Assembly (NCBI RefSeq): GCF_040954645.1
Contig: NC_092806.1
Location: 72,294,141-72,358,140, forward strand
From: Diabrotica undecimpunctata
Lineage: Eukaryota; Arthropoda; Insecta; Coleoptera; Chrysomelidae
DNA length: 64,000 bases
Direction of reading: 5' to 3'
Shown here: in pieces, positions 54,258 through 64,000 of the stretch
Layout: each line of letters begins with the position of its first letter
Position numbering within the stretch: position 1 is the stretch's first letter
Translations under genes and position numbers: made by a program
Notes under the pieces: model-generated
The model's input: only the letters and a program-made list of their open reading frames with translations
The model's database searches: none
Told to the model about the DNA's origin: nothing

Positions 54258-55972
54258 ATCGCATCAAGGCACAAGCTTGGAAAACATTAAAGCAATTTAG
54301 GAAAAACGAGAAAAATGAAGACAACATTTCTCTCATACAGTTAAATGAATGGGAAGAATATTATACGCAACTGCTGAAAGAGGATAGAGTAGAGTACAGA
54401 TGAAAAAAGATAAGGGAATTAATAGACAACAGAGACGAAAGACAGGAAATCCCTATAATAACATTATCTGAATTGACGGAAACCTTAAAAGAGGTTAAAA
54501 ACGAAAAAGCCGCAGGGCCTGGAGACATTCCCATAGAGCTGGTTAAATATGGGCTGACTGCACTTTTAGAATTAATAGTAGACCTTTTCAATAAATGTAT
54601 GTGTAGAGACCAGGAAATTCCTAAAGATTGGAATAAATCTTATATAAGCTCCATATATAAGAAAGGGAATAAAAGAGGTATAATTATAGAGGTATTAGTG
54701 TGCCGAGCTCTGTGGGCCGGTTGTACGGTAGAATATTAAAGAAGAGGGTTGAAAGACAGATACAAGATATTGAAGAACAAAGCGGCTTTCGTACCGGGAG
54801 ATCCTGCCTTGATAATATATTTATCCTACTACAAATAATTGAAAAGCGTGTCGAAAGAAGTAGAGAGACCCATTTGGTATTTATAGACCTTGAGAAAGCA
54901 TATGATAGTGTCCAGTTAAAGAAAATGTTTGAGGTCCTCGAAAGGTCCGGTTTGAATTCGACGTATATCCGAGCGATATATAAATTGTACGAAAATGCAG
55001 TTAGTTGTGTAAAAATTGGAACCAGAACCTCAAATGAATTTAAAGTCACTAAAGGCCTAAAGCAAGGATGCTGTTTGTCACCGACACTCTTTAAAATATA
55101 AGTCCAAGAAGCATTGAGGAATTGGAGAAATAAATGTAGATTTATGGGCATCGAAGTGGGACAAGAAACTCTGTATACATTGTTGTTTGCAGATGATCAG
55201 GTGGTGGTTGCAACCGATGAGGAAGATATAAATTATATGAATCGAAAATTATTTGAGGAATATGCCAAATGGGGGCTTACTGTAAACATAAGCAAAACAG
55301 AATATTTAAAAATTGGAGGAAATACCACAGATCTGAGGCTTGAAAACGCAGTCATAAAAGGCTGCAACCAGTATAAATATCTAGGAAGCATCATATCAAC
55401 AGATGGCAGAGTTAAGATAGATGTACAAAACCAAATAACCCAAGGGAAAAAATGCATCCGAATACTGAATTCATTACTGTGGTCTAATAAAATAAAGATG
55501 CATACCAAACTTCGCGTATACAGAGCAATTGTAGAACCAATTACCACATATGGTGCCGAATGTTGGACGATGACAAAGAATGAACGAGATAAAGTAGACG
55601 TTGTGGAAATGGATTATCTTAGAAGGTCATGTCGAGTATCGAAAATGGAAAGAATCAGGAATGAGGAAATACGAAACCGTACAGGAATTAGAGATACTGT
55701 TTCAGATAGAATACAAGGAAGGCAATTACAATGGTATGGTCACGTGATGAGAATGGAGGAGGAGCGGTGGCCAAAGAAAGCCTTAATGTATGTTCCGCCA
55801 GAAAGAGGAAAAAGGGGAAGACCACCAAATTCCTGGAGAAGAGAAATTACAAAAAAAATGCAATCTAGAGGCTTAGAAGAGGGAGATTGGAGAGATAGGA
55901 AAAGATGGAGGCTGAAATGCGGGAAGCGGCAATCGCCGTAGGACCCCGTTATATGATGATGATGATGATGAC
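54258..55972 (+). pseudogene. LINE reverse transcriptase (FADDQ type), well preserved, (ATG)n tail
   Basis: It begins in the linker before the reverse transcriptase (RIKAQAWKTLKQFRKNEKNE, LNEWEEYYTQLLKED) and continues LKEVKNEKAAGPGDIPIELV, YISSIYKKGNK, a short frame slip, RGISVPSSVGRLYGRILKKR, EEQSGFRTGRSCLDNIFI, HLVFIDLEKAYDSVQLKKMF (first Asp), KGLKQGCCLSPTLFKI, one stop, then LLFADDQVVVATDEEDI (55186-55200), KYLGSIISTDGRV, EPITTYGAECWTMTKNERDK, LQWYGHVMRMEEERWPKKAL and WRDRKRWRLKCGKRQSP. An ATGATGATGATGATGATGA tail follows at 55954. Three defects (stop at 54396-54398, slip near 54680, stop at 55099) separate it from an intact frame. It is the best-kept copy of this family from the palm to the end. 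Confidence 0.88.
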
Positions 55973-56225
55973 TAATTGCATCAGCTCATATTTTTCAGTT
56001 CTTAATATGTGACGAAAGCAGCGTATTTTCTCTTCTTTATAGTGTTTAGTATTTCTTTTTCTTTTCTCATCTTTCTTAATATTTTCGTGTTTGTTACGTG
56101 TTCTGTCTACGATATTTTTCACATTCTTCGATAACGCCACGTCTCAAAGCTAACAAGTCTGATTTCAGTTGCTTCCGTAACTGTCCAGGTTTCAACTCCA
56201 TATAAAAGGGTAGCGTAGTAATGTA
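55973..56225 (-). pseudogene. LINE reverse transcriptase C-terminal scrap
   Basis: Minus strand: HYYATLLYGVETWTVTEATE, IRLVSFETWRYRRM, then FRHILRTEKYELMQLVI. This is the thumb region of the family at 19078-19545, shortened in the middle. It lies between two plus-strand LINE pieces. Confidence 0.7.
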
Positions 56226-56585
56226 TGGTACTATGTTTTTGGGAAAGAAAAAGTCTAAGGAGGATCTTTGGGCCTGTACTTGATAGAGCAGCAGGACAGT
56301 ATAGGATAAGAATTAACAAAGAGCTCGAAGAACTATATCCGGATGCAAATATAATAAAAGAAATAAGGGCCAAACGACTCCAGTGGGCAGAACACCTGAG
56401 AAGACATTCTGAAAAAAGAGTAGTAAGACTGGTATGGGAAGAAGACCACGTGAACGACCTCGACTTCGGTTGCAAGATAATATAGCAGGAGATCTTAAAG
56501 CTATAAGTGTGGAGAATTGGTTGGTAATTGGTCAAAACATAGAGGAATAGAGGCATCTTGTCAAGTCAACTAAAACCCGCGAAGT
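56226..56585 (+). pseudogene. LINE 3' end (RRIFGPV family)
   Basis: The plus strand encodes VLCFWERKSLRRIFGPVLDR, YRIRINKELEELYPDANIIK, LQWAEHLRRHSEKRVVRLVW and, after a frameshift, LRLQDNIAGDLKAISVENW. This is a LINE C-terminal region related to 39890-40630. It starts abruptly at the join with the minus-strand scrap. Confidence 0.7.
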
Positions 56586-56689
56586 GTTGTAATGCTACGG
56601 AGTATAGTATACAATATATTTGTTTATAAACATTTCTGTTCAACTAAAATGTTCAACAACAAACAACACAAACAACAAACAACAAAACT

Positions 56690-57245
56690 AGGAGTGTATA
56701 CCTCTGTATTTCAGATGGAGATATTTGTAACCTTACGCTGTGCAAGAAAAATTAACATAAGAGCTTTCGAACTGAAGGGTACCAATATACGCACATATAT
56801 GCCGGGAGGAACTTAACAAAATGGCGGAACATATCAGTGTCACTCTGGTATAGGTTCTAGGTCACCGGGGAATACATGCCAATCAATAAGCTGATGAACT
56901 TGCCAGAAGAGCATGAGTTACAAAATATTTTCGTTCAGAGCCGGCCGTGGGAGTGCCAAAAAGCAACGTCCTCGAAAGAAAAAAAGCTTGGATTCGAATA
57001 CAACATGACTCCCACTGGAATAATAAATATGTATATAAGACCTGTAACTAACAATTATATCTCGCATGTTTGTATAACATTTTTCGGTGATTATCAGTGA
57101 CTCCACAAACATATAGTACCCATCTTCTATACAAGCTGATATAGGGTTTCAGAATCCTGGAATAGGTACCATGAGTGAATGGAATATATACAATAAGCCA
57201 ACTGGCTGTAATACGACCGGCTTACAATAAACTGCCTCCAGAAAA
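56690..57245 (+). pseudogene. LINE RNase H domain relic
   Basis: A frame with GVYTSVFQMEIFVTLRCARK matches the AEIxAI..C box of RNase H domains at the end of Jockey/R1/I-type LINE ORF2. After shifts it continues VLGHRGIHANQxADELARRA (the PGHxGIxGNExAD box with catalytic Asp) and PAVGVPKSNVLERKKAWI. The domain removes RNA from RNA/DNA hybrids in live elements. Frameshifts and stops show decay. Confidence 0.7.
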
Positions 57246-57470
57246 AGTTAATCTTGATGATCTTGATGAATAAATGACTGAATGCAGTTATGAATGAATA
57301 TTACAGCAGTATAGATGTAAAAGTAAACAAAAAAAACTTAGCAAGAAGTAAAAACTTTTGATGTATGGTATATGTTATTATTAAAATATTCAAAATTTAT
57401 CCAAGGATTACAAATTTCTTGAAAACGTTTTTGGTCCAATCAGGCAATCATCAGTGTAACCTAGAGGTAT
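57246..57470 (-). repeat. Repeat tail with hammerhead-like module
   Basis: On the minus strand from about 57455: CTGATGATTGCCTGATTGGA, then CCAAAAACGTTTTCAAG. The first box is the canonical CTGATGA, but the stem is imperfect and the GAAA box reads CAAAAA. This is a typical insect repeat tail; no coding region is attached. Confidence 0.4.
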
Positions 57471-58748
57471 TTCCACGTTAAAATGATAAAAAGGTAAAAT
57501 TTTGAGTCTTAAATAACTAAAAATATGAAACACACATAAAGGGTGAGATAAACTAATATTTTATTATTTTGAATCTACGATTCCGATAATCTATGATTCC
57601 GGTGAGAACTGTCTGTGTTAAACTAAAATATACTGTCTCAATAAAAGAGATGACGGCATACTGTTACCTTTGACATGGAGACCTCTCATAAAGAAAATAT
57701 CGTCCGCTTTTTTATATTAGAATTAACATAATAAAATGTAATTTAAAAGCGTTTTTAATGCCACTACTGACTTACTTTTTGTTTGTTTGTTATTTACATA
57801 ATTAAAGTGTTAAAAAATATCTAAATTAAAATTATGTATCTATTTGCAAAAATGTGTGGATATATATGCACATATATATTTCCGGTCTCTCTAGTGATGA
57901 TATTTATGAACACCAATCACACACTACCTGTATTTGCCGAATGGAGCTATTTGTGTTGAAAGTTAATTTTATTAAAAGTTCTGTTAGAGTATGTTAGTAA
58001 TTTGTATTAAATATAACAAAATAAGGTAAGTTGATTTTTTTTAGATATTTTTAGTTATAATAAATTTAGTTTGTATTTTTGATAGATAATATCCAATAAC
58101 TGAAATGTCACAGATAAAAAGCGTTTGAATATTTTTATTTATTGTATTACATTACCTAATTTTGCATAATTCAAAGCTTTAAAATGTTTGTCGTTTGCTT
58201 TGGGTACCAGAATATTCCTACTATTCTAAACCAGAAGGTGACAGTAATAATTAAAAACATACTTTGTGTAACTCTACTTCTAAATGTAGTTAGTAGTTAA
58301 AAAACCTATTATTAAAAGTTTATTCGTATAACGTATATTTTTCGCCGATTATCAAATTAACCGCAATTAATATGAATTTCCTACACAAAAATCATCCCTA
58401 AACGAAAATTGGTATATTCCATTGTCTGTTAAAGACAAATATTCGAGTTTTTTTATTACCAGAATATTCGCTTTTAATTTAAAGTACACATTCCTCCAAA
58501 TGTAGAACCCTTACCAATAACTCCTTACGAATACTCCCACAAAGCTGGTAAATTTCATGTGTATATAGGGGATGGAAGTGTATTGCAGGCAAATGAGAGC
58601 CAATGAAAATATTTCAGAAATTTAGAAACTAATTTTTGAATTCTAAAATATATAATGAAACACTTATTCGATAAATCGCAGTAGGGAGACCTTTTGTTAA
58701 GTTAAATCTACAGCATACCAAATTAGTCGGAAAAAATAGCCGCCAATG

Positions 58749-58752
<4 letters not shown>
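57471..58752. other. No recognised feature
   Basis: AT-rich sequence without coding pattern or element ends that I could assign. Confidence 0.5.

Positions 58753-58826
<74 letters not shown>
58753..58826. repeat. (TA)n array
   Basis: About 74 bp of TA repeats; the tract after it belongs to a gypsy internal region. Confidence 0.97.
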
Positions 58827-58829
<3 letters not shown>

Positions 58830-59237
58830 ATGATATGTAAAATCGAGAAAAATATTGGTTTGTTTAAAAATATTTCAAAATTCAATAACATTAAAATAAT
58901 TCAGATAAGTAGGATAATATCCAACAAACATTTCGAAGAAGGAGAGTTATTAATTTCTTGAATTACCTGTACCAAACAAAAAGTAAGCTTTGCATAAATT
59001 ATTTCTTTGTTATACTTGAGTGACCCGCATAATTTTAAGTGAAAACAAAAAGACAATTGAACGGGGTTTTCCAAAATACATTAATGCAGTGATTAGGGAC
59101 AAATAGAAGAGATTTTAGATAGAGGTTTTTGTTAGTTTTTAAGAATTATAGAAAATATTATTTGTAAATAAGTTTTAGGAAATTTTATAATTATAGGTAA
59201 AAATTTGTTTGTTATCGAAATGAAAAAATGGGGGAAT
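58827..59237 (+). other. Probable 3' internal end of a gypsy element with polypurine tract
   Basis: The stretch ends GAAATGAAAAAATGGGGGAA (59218-59237), a good polypurine tract placed just before the TGTGACGAG start of an LTR. Such a tract belongs upstream of a 3' LTR, so this is probably the end of another element copy lying in tandem. A short frame ends KHFEEGELLIS at 58961. Confidence 0.45.
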
Positions 59238-60600
59238 TGTGACGAGTTTTGATTGGCGGAGATGGAAAAAGGTGGGAAGTATGTAGGAAAAAGTTTAGCG
59301 AGATTGAAGAGAGAGGAGCATCAGTTGGTTTTCCAAATCTGTAAGAGGAACAGTGATTGTTCTCTGGTAGTTCTCAAGAAGTAGCAAGCAGTAGTGTTGA
59401 ATGTTAGTGAGTTTTTGTGGAGTTAGTGTATCTGACAGAAGCTGAAGCAGCAAAATATTGTAAGTCATATTTTCCTACTTATATTCCAAGAGTCACTGTT
59501 CAGGCCAACGAGAGATTCAGTTTATCGTAAAGAGAAGATATTCCAAGAGTCATTTTTCACTCGGGCCAACGAGAGATTCAGTTTATCGAGAGGAGAAAGG
59601 CTATCATAATTTGAATGTTTATTGCTTTTGAAGGAGATCATTAAGGACGATATACTTGCAACAATCTGTTGTAAGATTGCTGATTACATAGGGAGTGGTT
59701 GAGAGGAGATAATACAGTCTACAAGGAACAAGGATTTGGACCACTCATCATCAGAGAGAGATATTTTTGTTTTCTGCAGTTTTTTTTTTCTTTTATTGAT
59801 AACACAATTTTTACACGTAATTTAGAAAGGATATAAATATTTTGATTAGGAGAGTTAGAATAGTTTGGATTTTGAGTTTTCAATTAATATTGTTTGTACC
59901 ATTAATTTTGATTGTTCACGTACGGAGAACAAAATTTTGAGAATCCTTATATGAGATTTGTTATTGAAAACTTTTGAGTGTGAATTATTTCATTATTTTT
60001 ATTTCAATATATAGTGTTAGATCATATGTGTTTTTTATTATTCCGGTATTCTCTGGACCTTACCTTTCACATGTAATAGCATAGATTTTGAAGCACGAAT
60101 TTAACCCTGAGATAAAAGAATTAAAATTTGTGATAGAGTCATAATCATATCATTTAAATAATTTTAATTAAAAAAAAAAAATTAATTAGCTAATTATTGC
60201 TTGGCGCACCAAGACTTTGAATATCACAATAACTGGCTTCCAAAACGTGGGGCTTGAAAATATCGCAGCTTTACATTTGAAGGAAGGGAAAGAGATCTGG
60301 AATAAGTACAGGTGATCCAGAGATAAAAACATATAACATTGAGGGAATTTGAATTTGAAAGTATTTTGACAATTTTTCCAGGGAATATAAATTTGATTTA
60401 TTGATTGATCGTAGTTAGTGGATATTTACTGCTATTGAATTATTTGATTTTATTTTCTTTACCAATCGTACATTTGATATTTATTTTGAATTATTTGAAT
60501 TTTACTGATTGCATATTTGATATTTGTCGTGAAAATTTAATACATTTGGGGAGAAATATTGTCGTGTTCTGAAACATATAGAGTGTTGTAAAATTTCACA
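59238..60600 (+). repeat. Gypsy LTR (boundaries partly uncertain)
   Basis: The start TGTGACGAG after the polypurine tract is well supported. Two ends are possible. One is TATCACA at 60228, followed after five bases by TGGCTTCC and ACGTGGGGC, like a lysine-tRNA site. The other is TTTCACA at 60600, followed by TTTGGCGGGGACAAAAACG. Both give TGTGA/TCACA inverted ends. The LTR would be 991 or 1363 bp. Two similar stretches around 59490-59585 (CCAAGAGTCA ... CGAGAGATTCAGTTTATCG) form an internal tandem duplication of about 65 bp. The partner LTR lies outside the window. Confidence 0.5.
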
Positions 60601-60637
60601 TTTGGCGGGGACAAAAACGTTAACGAAAAGAAACAAC

Positions 60638-62077
60638 ATGTCGACCACAAGGAGTCAAAGCAAAATGCAAGAAAGGAAGGAGGATAACAGAGAAGAGGAA
60701 ACAATTGTTGAAGAAGGATCGGATAATGAAGGAAATGTTACAATAGTTGAGGAGAAAAAAGAATTATCAGGAATAGAGAAAATATTACAACTAATGCAAA
60801 TACAGACACAAACAATAGAGAAAAACCAAAATGAAACATCAAAGAAAATGGATACAATGGATAGAAATCAACAAGAAACAAAACAAACAATAGAACTAAA
60901 TAACAGAAATATAGAGCAGCGTTTGGAAAACTATGAACAAAAATTAGAAGAAAATGATAGAAAAATGGAAAAGCGTTTGGACAAATATGAAAATGAGGTA
61001 AAAGTCTGTTTAGAAAAAGTCAGAGAAGAAACAGAGAGGAAACTAGAGATGCAGAGAGAAGAAATAGAAACTAAAATGAAAGATATTAAGACTGTACAGA
61101 AAAAGGAATTAGAATAGTTAGAAACAAAATTTGAAATGGCTTTACAAGAAGACAAGAAAGAAATAGAAAAACAAATTGAGGATATCAGAAAACAACGAGA
61201 GATGGGAGACAGGAGAGAAGTACTCATCCAAAGTCCGGGTGACATAAAAATACAGTTTGGCGGGGATATTCGGAAAACACACCCAGTACCGTTTGTTAAA
61301 AATTTGAAAACCAAATTACAACATATTAGATATTTTGACGATTGCAAAGAAACAATTAGAAACCATTTGAAAGAAGGAGCAGCGTTATGGTATGAAAGCA
61401 AGGAAGATGAGTTTGAAAATTGGACAGATTTTGAAAATAAATTTCTCAACTATTTCTGGGGGAAAAATAAACAGAGAGAAATCAACCAAGAGCTACAGAA
61501 TGGAAAATATCACGAAAAAATGGGAATATCTGAAGAAAGATATGCTTTGCAGATATATAACAATTCAAAATATCTAGAATAAATATATTCTACCGAACAG
61601 CTGGTAGAAATGATCAGCAGACATTTTGAGGAAACCTTGGAAGATCACGTGATTTTGAGAAACTATCAAGATATTGATAGTTTGTGCCAATTCCTTCAAT
61701 TAAAAGAAGCGAAAAGAAAAGAAATGAGAAATAGAAGACAACATGACCAATATAATGGACCGGAAAGAAGGTATTCATCAAATTATGACCAGAGAAACCG
61801 ACATCCCAGATCAACAAACGAATATAGGCCGAGAAATTACAATAATTACAATAGACAACAAAATTACGATAACCGGAATGATACACAAAATAGAACAAAT
61901 GAAAATCACAACAGGAATAGAGATGCACAAAATCCTCCGAATAGGAATACGAACGAACAAAGGGACGATAGAAATAATCAGAGATTCCAACGACAAAACA
62001 GAAGAGAGATGAATCATGTGGCAATAGAAAAGGAGGAAGAAGAAGTATTCAATGAATCCAGACAGGATTTTCAATAA
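60638..62077 (+). pseudogene. Gag of a Ty3/gypsy element, with two in-frame stops
   Basis: From the ATG at 60638 (MSTTRSQSKMQERKEDN) one frame runs to 62077, broken only by TAG at 61115-61117 and TAA at 61580-61582. The first third is acidic, then a long heptad-rich coiled coil (60760-61200). A Gag core follows (IQFGGDIRKTHPVPFVKNLK, EGAALWYESKEDEFENW, FENKFLNYFW). The C-terminal 120 residues are very rich in Asn, Arg and Gln and have no zinc knuckle, so RNA binding probably rests on the basic tail. The position upstream of Pol and the -1 overlap fit a Gag gene. The stops most likely inactivate this copy. Confidence 0.8.
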
Positions 62078-64000
62078 GGCATCCACTAAACAAAAGTAAA
62101 AAACTCTCCGGTATATTTTGTCACCCGAGAGAGTTTATACAGTTGGCGGGAAACGAAAAACAAAATTCTAATTCCAGTCTAATTTTTTTAGATGCATTTA
62201 TAAAACATAAAGCGATTAAAATTCTGATTGATTCTGGATCGGAAATTTCGTTAATCAATAAAAAACTAGTAAAAGAATTAAATATGGACAGATTTGTGTA
62301 TAAGATTCCGAGGGTTGCTTTAGTGGGTGCAAATAATAAAAAATTGACGACAGTAAACGAAGGTTTAGGAGTACGGATCAGAGTGGGAGACCAATTCTAT
62401 ATTATGCAATGTGTGGTGATCGAAGATCTAAATCATGATATGATAGCGGGAATTGATGAATTGAGTGAAAAACATATCACCATCAATTTTTCGGAAAATC
62501 AACTGGAAATCAGAGCAGAACCAGACAACATAGAAGAAGAAAAGGAAACAGATAGGAGAAAATTTTCTGAAAGGATAAATGGACAAGAAAAACATAAAGA
62601 AATCAATATGACGGTAGAGGATAAATCGAAAGCTCAAGAAAAAAATCAATCCGAAGAGGAAAAGAGAATAAAAAAAAAGAAGAAGAGTTCGAAAAGAAAG
62701 CAGGAAAAAAAGGAAGTTATAAGCAGAAAAATGGAAGGAGCCGAAACATGGTGCTCGGAATACCAGATAGAAATTAATGATAAAGAAAAAATAGAAGAAG
62801 AAATAACGGAAGAGGACAGAGAAGAAATGGCAATTATGGACGAGAATCCAGAATTTTGTGAAGAAGTAATACGGACAGTGAACACATGTGAACAAACTGA
62901 GGATGAAAGAAAAATAATATGTGGAGAAAACATGGAGAAGGAAATAGAGAAGATTTTAGAAAATTATGGAGATCTTATTAATGAAGAAAGCCGAGTGGCT
63001 AAAAATTATGAACATTCTTTTAAAGTTAAAAACTTAGAAAATTTTAAATCGAAAACATATCCAATCCCGTATAAATACAGGCAAAGCGTCGGACAGGAAA
63101 TTGAAAATATGATCAAAGACAAGGTGATCGAAAGATGTGACTCTCCATATATCAACCCGATAGTATGCGTAAAAAAATCAAATGGTGATTTGCGATTATG
63201 TTTAGATGCAAGAAACATTAATTCGCACACAATCGCGCAATACGAAGCGCCTTTGAACATAGAAGCCATTTTTGGACGAATCACAGGATCACACATTTTC
63301 TCCAAAATCGATTTGAAACACAGTTTTTGGTTAATACCTTTGGCAGAAAAGTGTCGAAATTATACCGCTTTTTCTATCGACGGAGTGGTGTACCGATTTA
63401 GGGTAGTACCATTTGGACTACAAAGTGCATGCGCTGCTTTGGTTCGCGCATTACACACAATTTTAAATAGGCATGGAGAATTTGTTGTACATTACATAGA
63501 TGATTTATTAATTTTCTCACCGGATATAACAAGCCATCTACGACATATTCATACTGTTCTCGAAGAACTTGATCAAGCCGGATTAAAATTAAATATTCAA
63601 AAGTGTCAGTTTTTCCAAAAAGAGGTATTGTATTTAGGATTCAAATTAGACACAAAAGGGATTAGTCTTGCAGAAGATAGAATTGAAGTCATAAACAACT
63701 ACCCTAGGCCAACCAATTTAAAAACTTTGCGGGGATTTTTAGGAATGGTAAACTATTTCAAAAAGCTGATACCAGACCTCAGTACAAAAGAAATACCGCT
63801 AATAGCATTACTTAAGAAAAATGTCAGATGGAAATGGGGAACGGAACAAGAAATCGCTTTCAAAAATTTAAAAGGAGCGTTTTCCACAGCTGTAAGAGTG
63901 CACCACCCAAGATATGAGCAACCTTTCATTCTCAGGACCGATGCTTCCATAAAAAAATTTGCAGGGGTGTTATCACAGATACAAGACGATATAGAGGTGC
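62056..64000 (+). CDS. Pol of a Ty3/gypsy element (partial, runs off the window)
   Basis: The frame is open from about 62056 to the window end and lies -1 relative to Gag, overlapping it by about 22 bases, as if made by ribosomal frameshifting. No classical slippery heptamer is evident. Protease: ILIDSGSEISLIN (DSG, 62230-62238). A Lys/Glu-rich linker follows (62520-62960). Reverse transcriptase: YPIPYKYRQSVGQEIENMIK, PYINPIVCVKKSNGDLRLCL, FSKIDLKHSFWLIPL (first Asp), FRVVPFGLQSA and HYIDDLLIFSPD (catalytic YIDD), then LRGFLGMVNYFKKLIP. RNase H begins with LRTDASIKKFAGVLSQ. Integrase would follow outside. No stop is seen, so Pol is intact as far as visible although Gag is broken. Confidence 0.9.
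   Translation, partial: MQTGFSIRHPLNKSKKLSGIFCHPREFIQLAGNEKQNSNSSLIFLDAFIKHKAIKILIDSGSEISLINKKLVKELNMDRFVYKIPRVALVGANNKKLTTVNEGLGVRIRVGDQFYIMQCVVIEDLNHDMIAGIDELSEKHITINFSENQLEIRAEPDNIEEEKETDRRKFSERINGQEKHKEINMTVEDKSKAQEKNQSEEEKRIKKKKKSSKRKQEKKEVISRKMEGAETWCSEYQIEINDKEKIEEEITEEDREEMAIMDENPEFCEEVIRTVNTCEQTEDERKIICGENMEKEIEKILENYGDLINEESRVAKNYEHSFKVKNLENFKSKTYPIPYKYRQSVGQEIENMIKDKVIERCDSPYINPIVCVKKSNGDLRLCLDARNINSHTIAQYEAPLNIEAIFGRITGSHIFSKIDLKHSFWLIPLAEKCRNYTAFSIDGVVYRFRVVPFGLQSACAALVRALHTILNRHGEFVVHYIDDLLIFSPDITSHLRHIHTVLEELDQAGLKLNIQKCQFFQKEVLYLGFKLDTKGISLAEDRIEVINNYPRPTNLKTLRGFLGMVNYFKKLIPDLSTKEIPLIALLKKNVRWKWGTEQEIAFKNLKGAFSTAVRVHHPRYEQPFILRTDASIKKFAGVLSQIQDDIEV

Noticed and set aside
60931..61449. 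172-codon minus-strand frame
   Set aside because: It is antisense to the coiled-coil Gag; a Lys/Glu-rich sense frame gives long Ser/Phe-rich antisense frames.
62066..62074. Classical X XXY YYZ slippery heptamer at the Gag/Pol overlap
   Set aside because: The bases GATTTTC do not allow re-pairing of the P-site tRNA after a -1 slip.

Overview
The window reads as a gene-poor, AT-rich stretch of an animal genome, most likely an insect and plausibly a beetle. That is an inference from transposon families, low GC and many (TA)n arrays. I found no convincing host gene, tRNA, rRNA or CRISPR array. Almost everything recognisable is a mobile element or a relic of one, often nested.

Layout: 0-0.85 kb holds two Penelope-like element (PLE) ends joined head to head. 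1.3-4.2 kb is a candidate DNA transposon with 35-bp terminal inverted repeats, a repeated TTCTAATACCACGTAT motif at both ends and a decayed transposase-like gene, split by a 152-bp PLE tail with a 12-bp target duplication. 4.5-11 kb carries LINE relics and a tandem pair of PLE copies. 11.2-12.8 kb is a Ty3/gypsy relic with paired 270-bp LTRs. 12.8-20 kb has a second copy of the transposase-like gene, LINE relics and a Tc1-like relic. 20.9-24.2 kb is a PLE palindrome bounded by (TA)n. 25.7-30.1 kb is a LINE interrupted by a mariner-type element with about 400-bp inverted repeats. 30-33 kb is a pile of LINE 3' ends. 33.5-35.2 kb is a hAT element with an 8-bp duplication. 36-44 kb holds LINE relics, a DDE-transposase relic, a LINE with a 13-bp duplication and a foldback MITE. 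46.2-53.0 kb is an RTE-type LINE with an inverted 5' part, into which an intact gypsy element (46355-50479) has inserted. 53-57.5 kb holds LINE and PLE debris. 58.8-64 kb is a second, larger gypsy element that runs off the window.

The two most interesting objects are these. First, the intact gypsy element on the minus strand has identical 189-bp LTRs, a 5-bp duplication and a single 1244-residue Gag-Pol frame. In place of a tRNA primer site, the base right after its 5' LTR begins a stretch complementary over 16 nt to a segment inside the LTR, which suggests Tf1-like self-priming. Second, the 1341-4224 element links an insect-widespread but unnamed protein family (YSDGxxxQ and GHxxMxxDS motifs) to terminal and subterminal repeats. 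A third theme is a set of degenerate hammerhead-like modules at the ends of several repeat families. A fourth is the repeated joining of element ends to (TA)n arrays.
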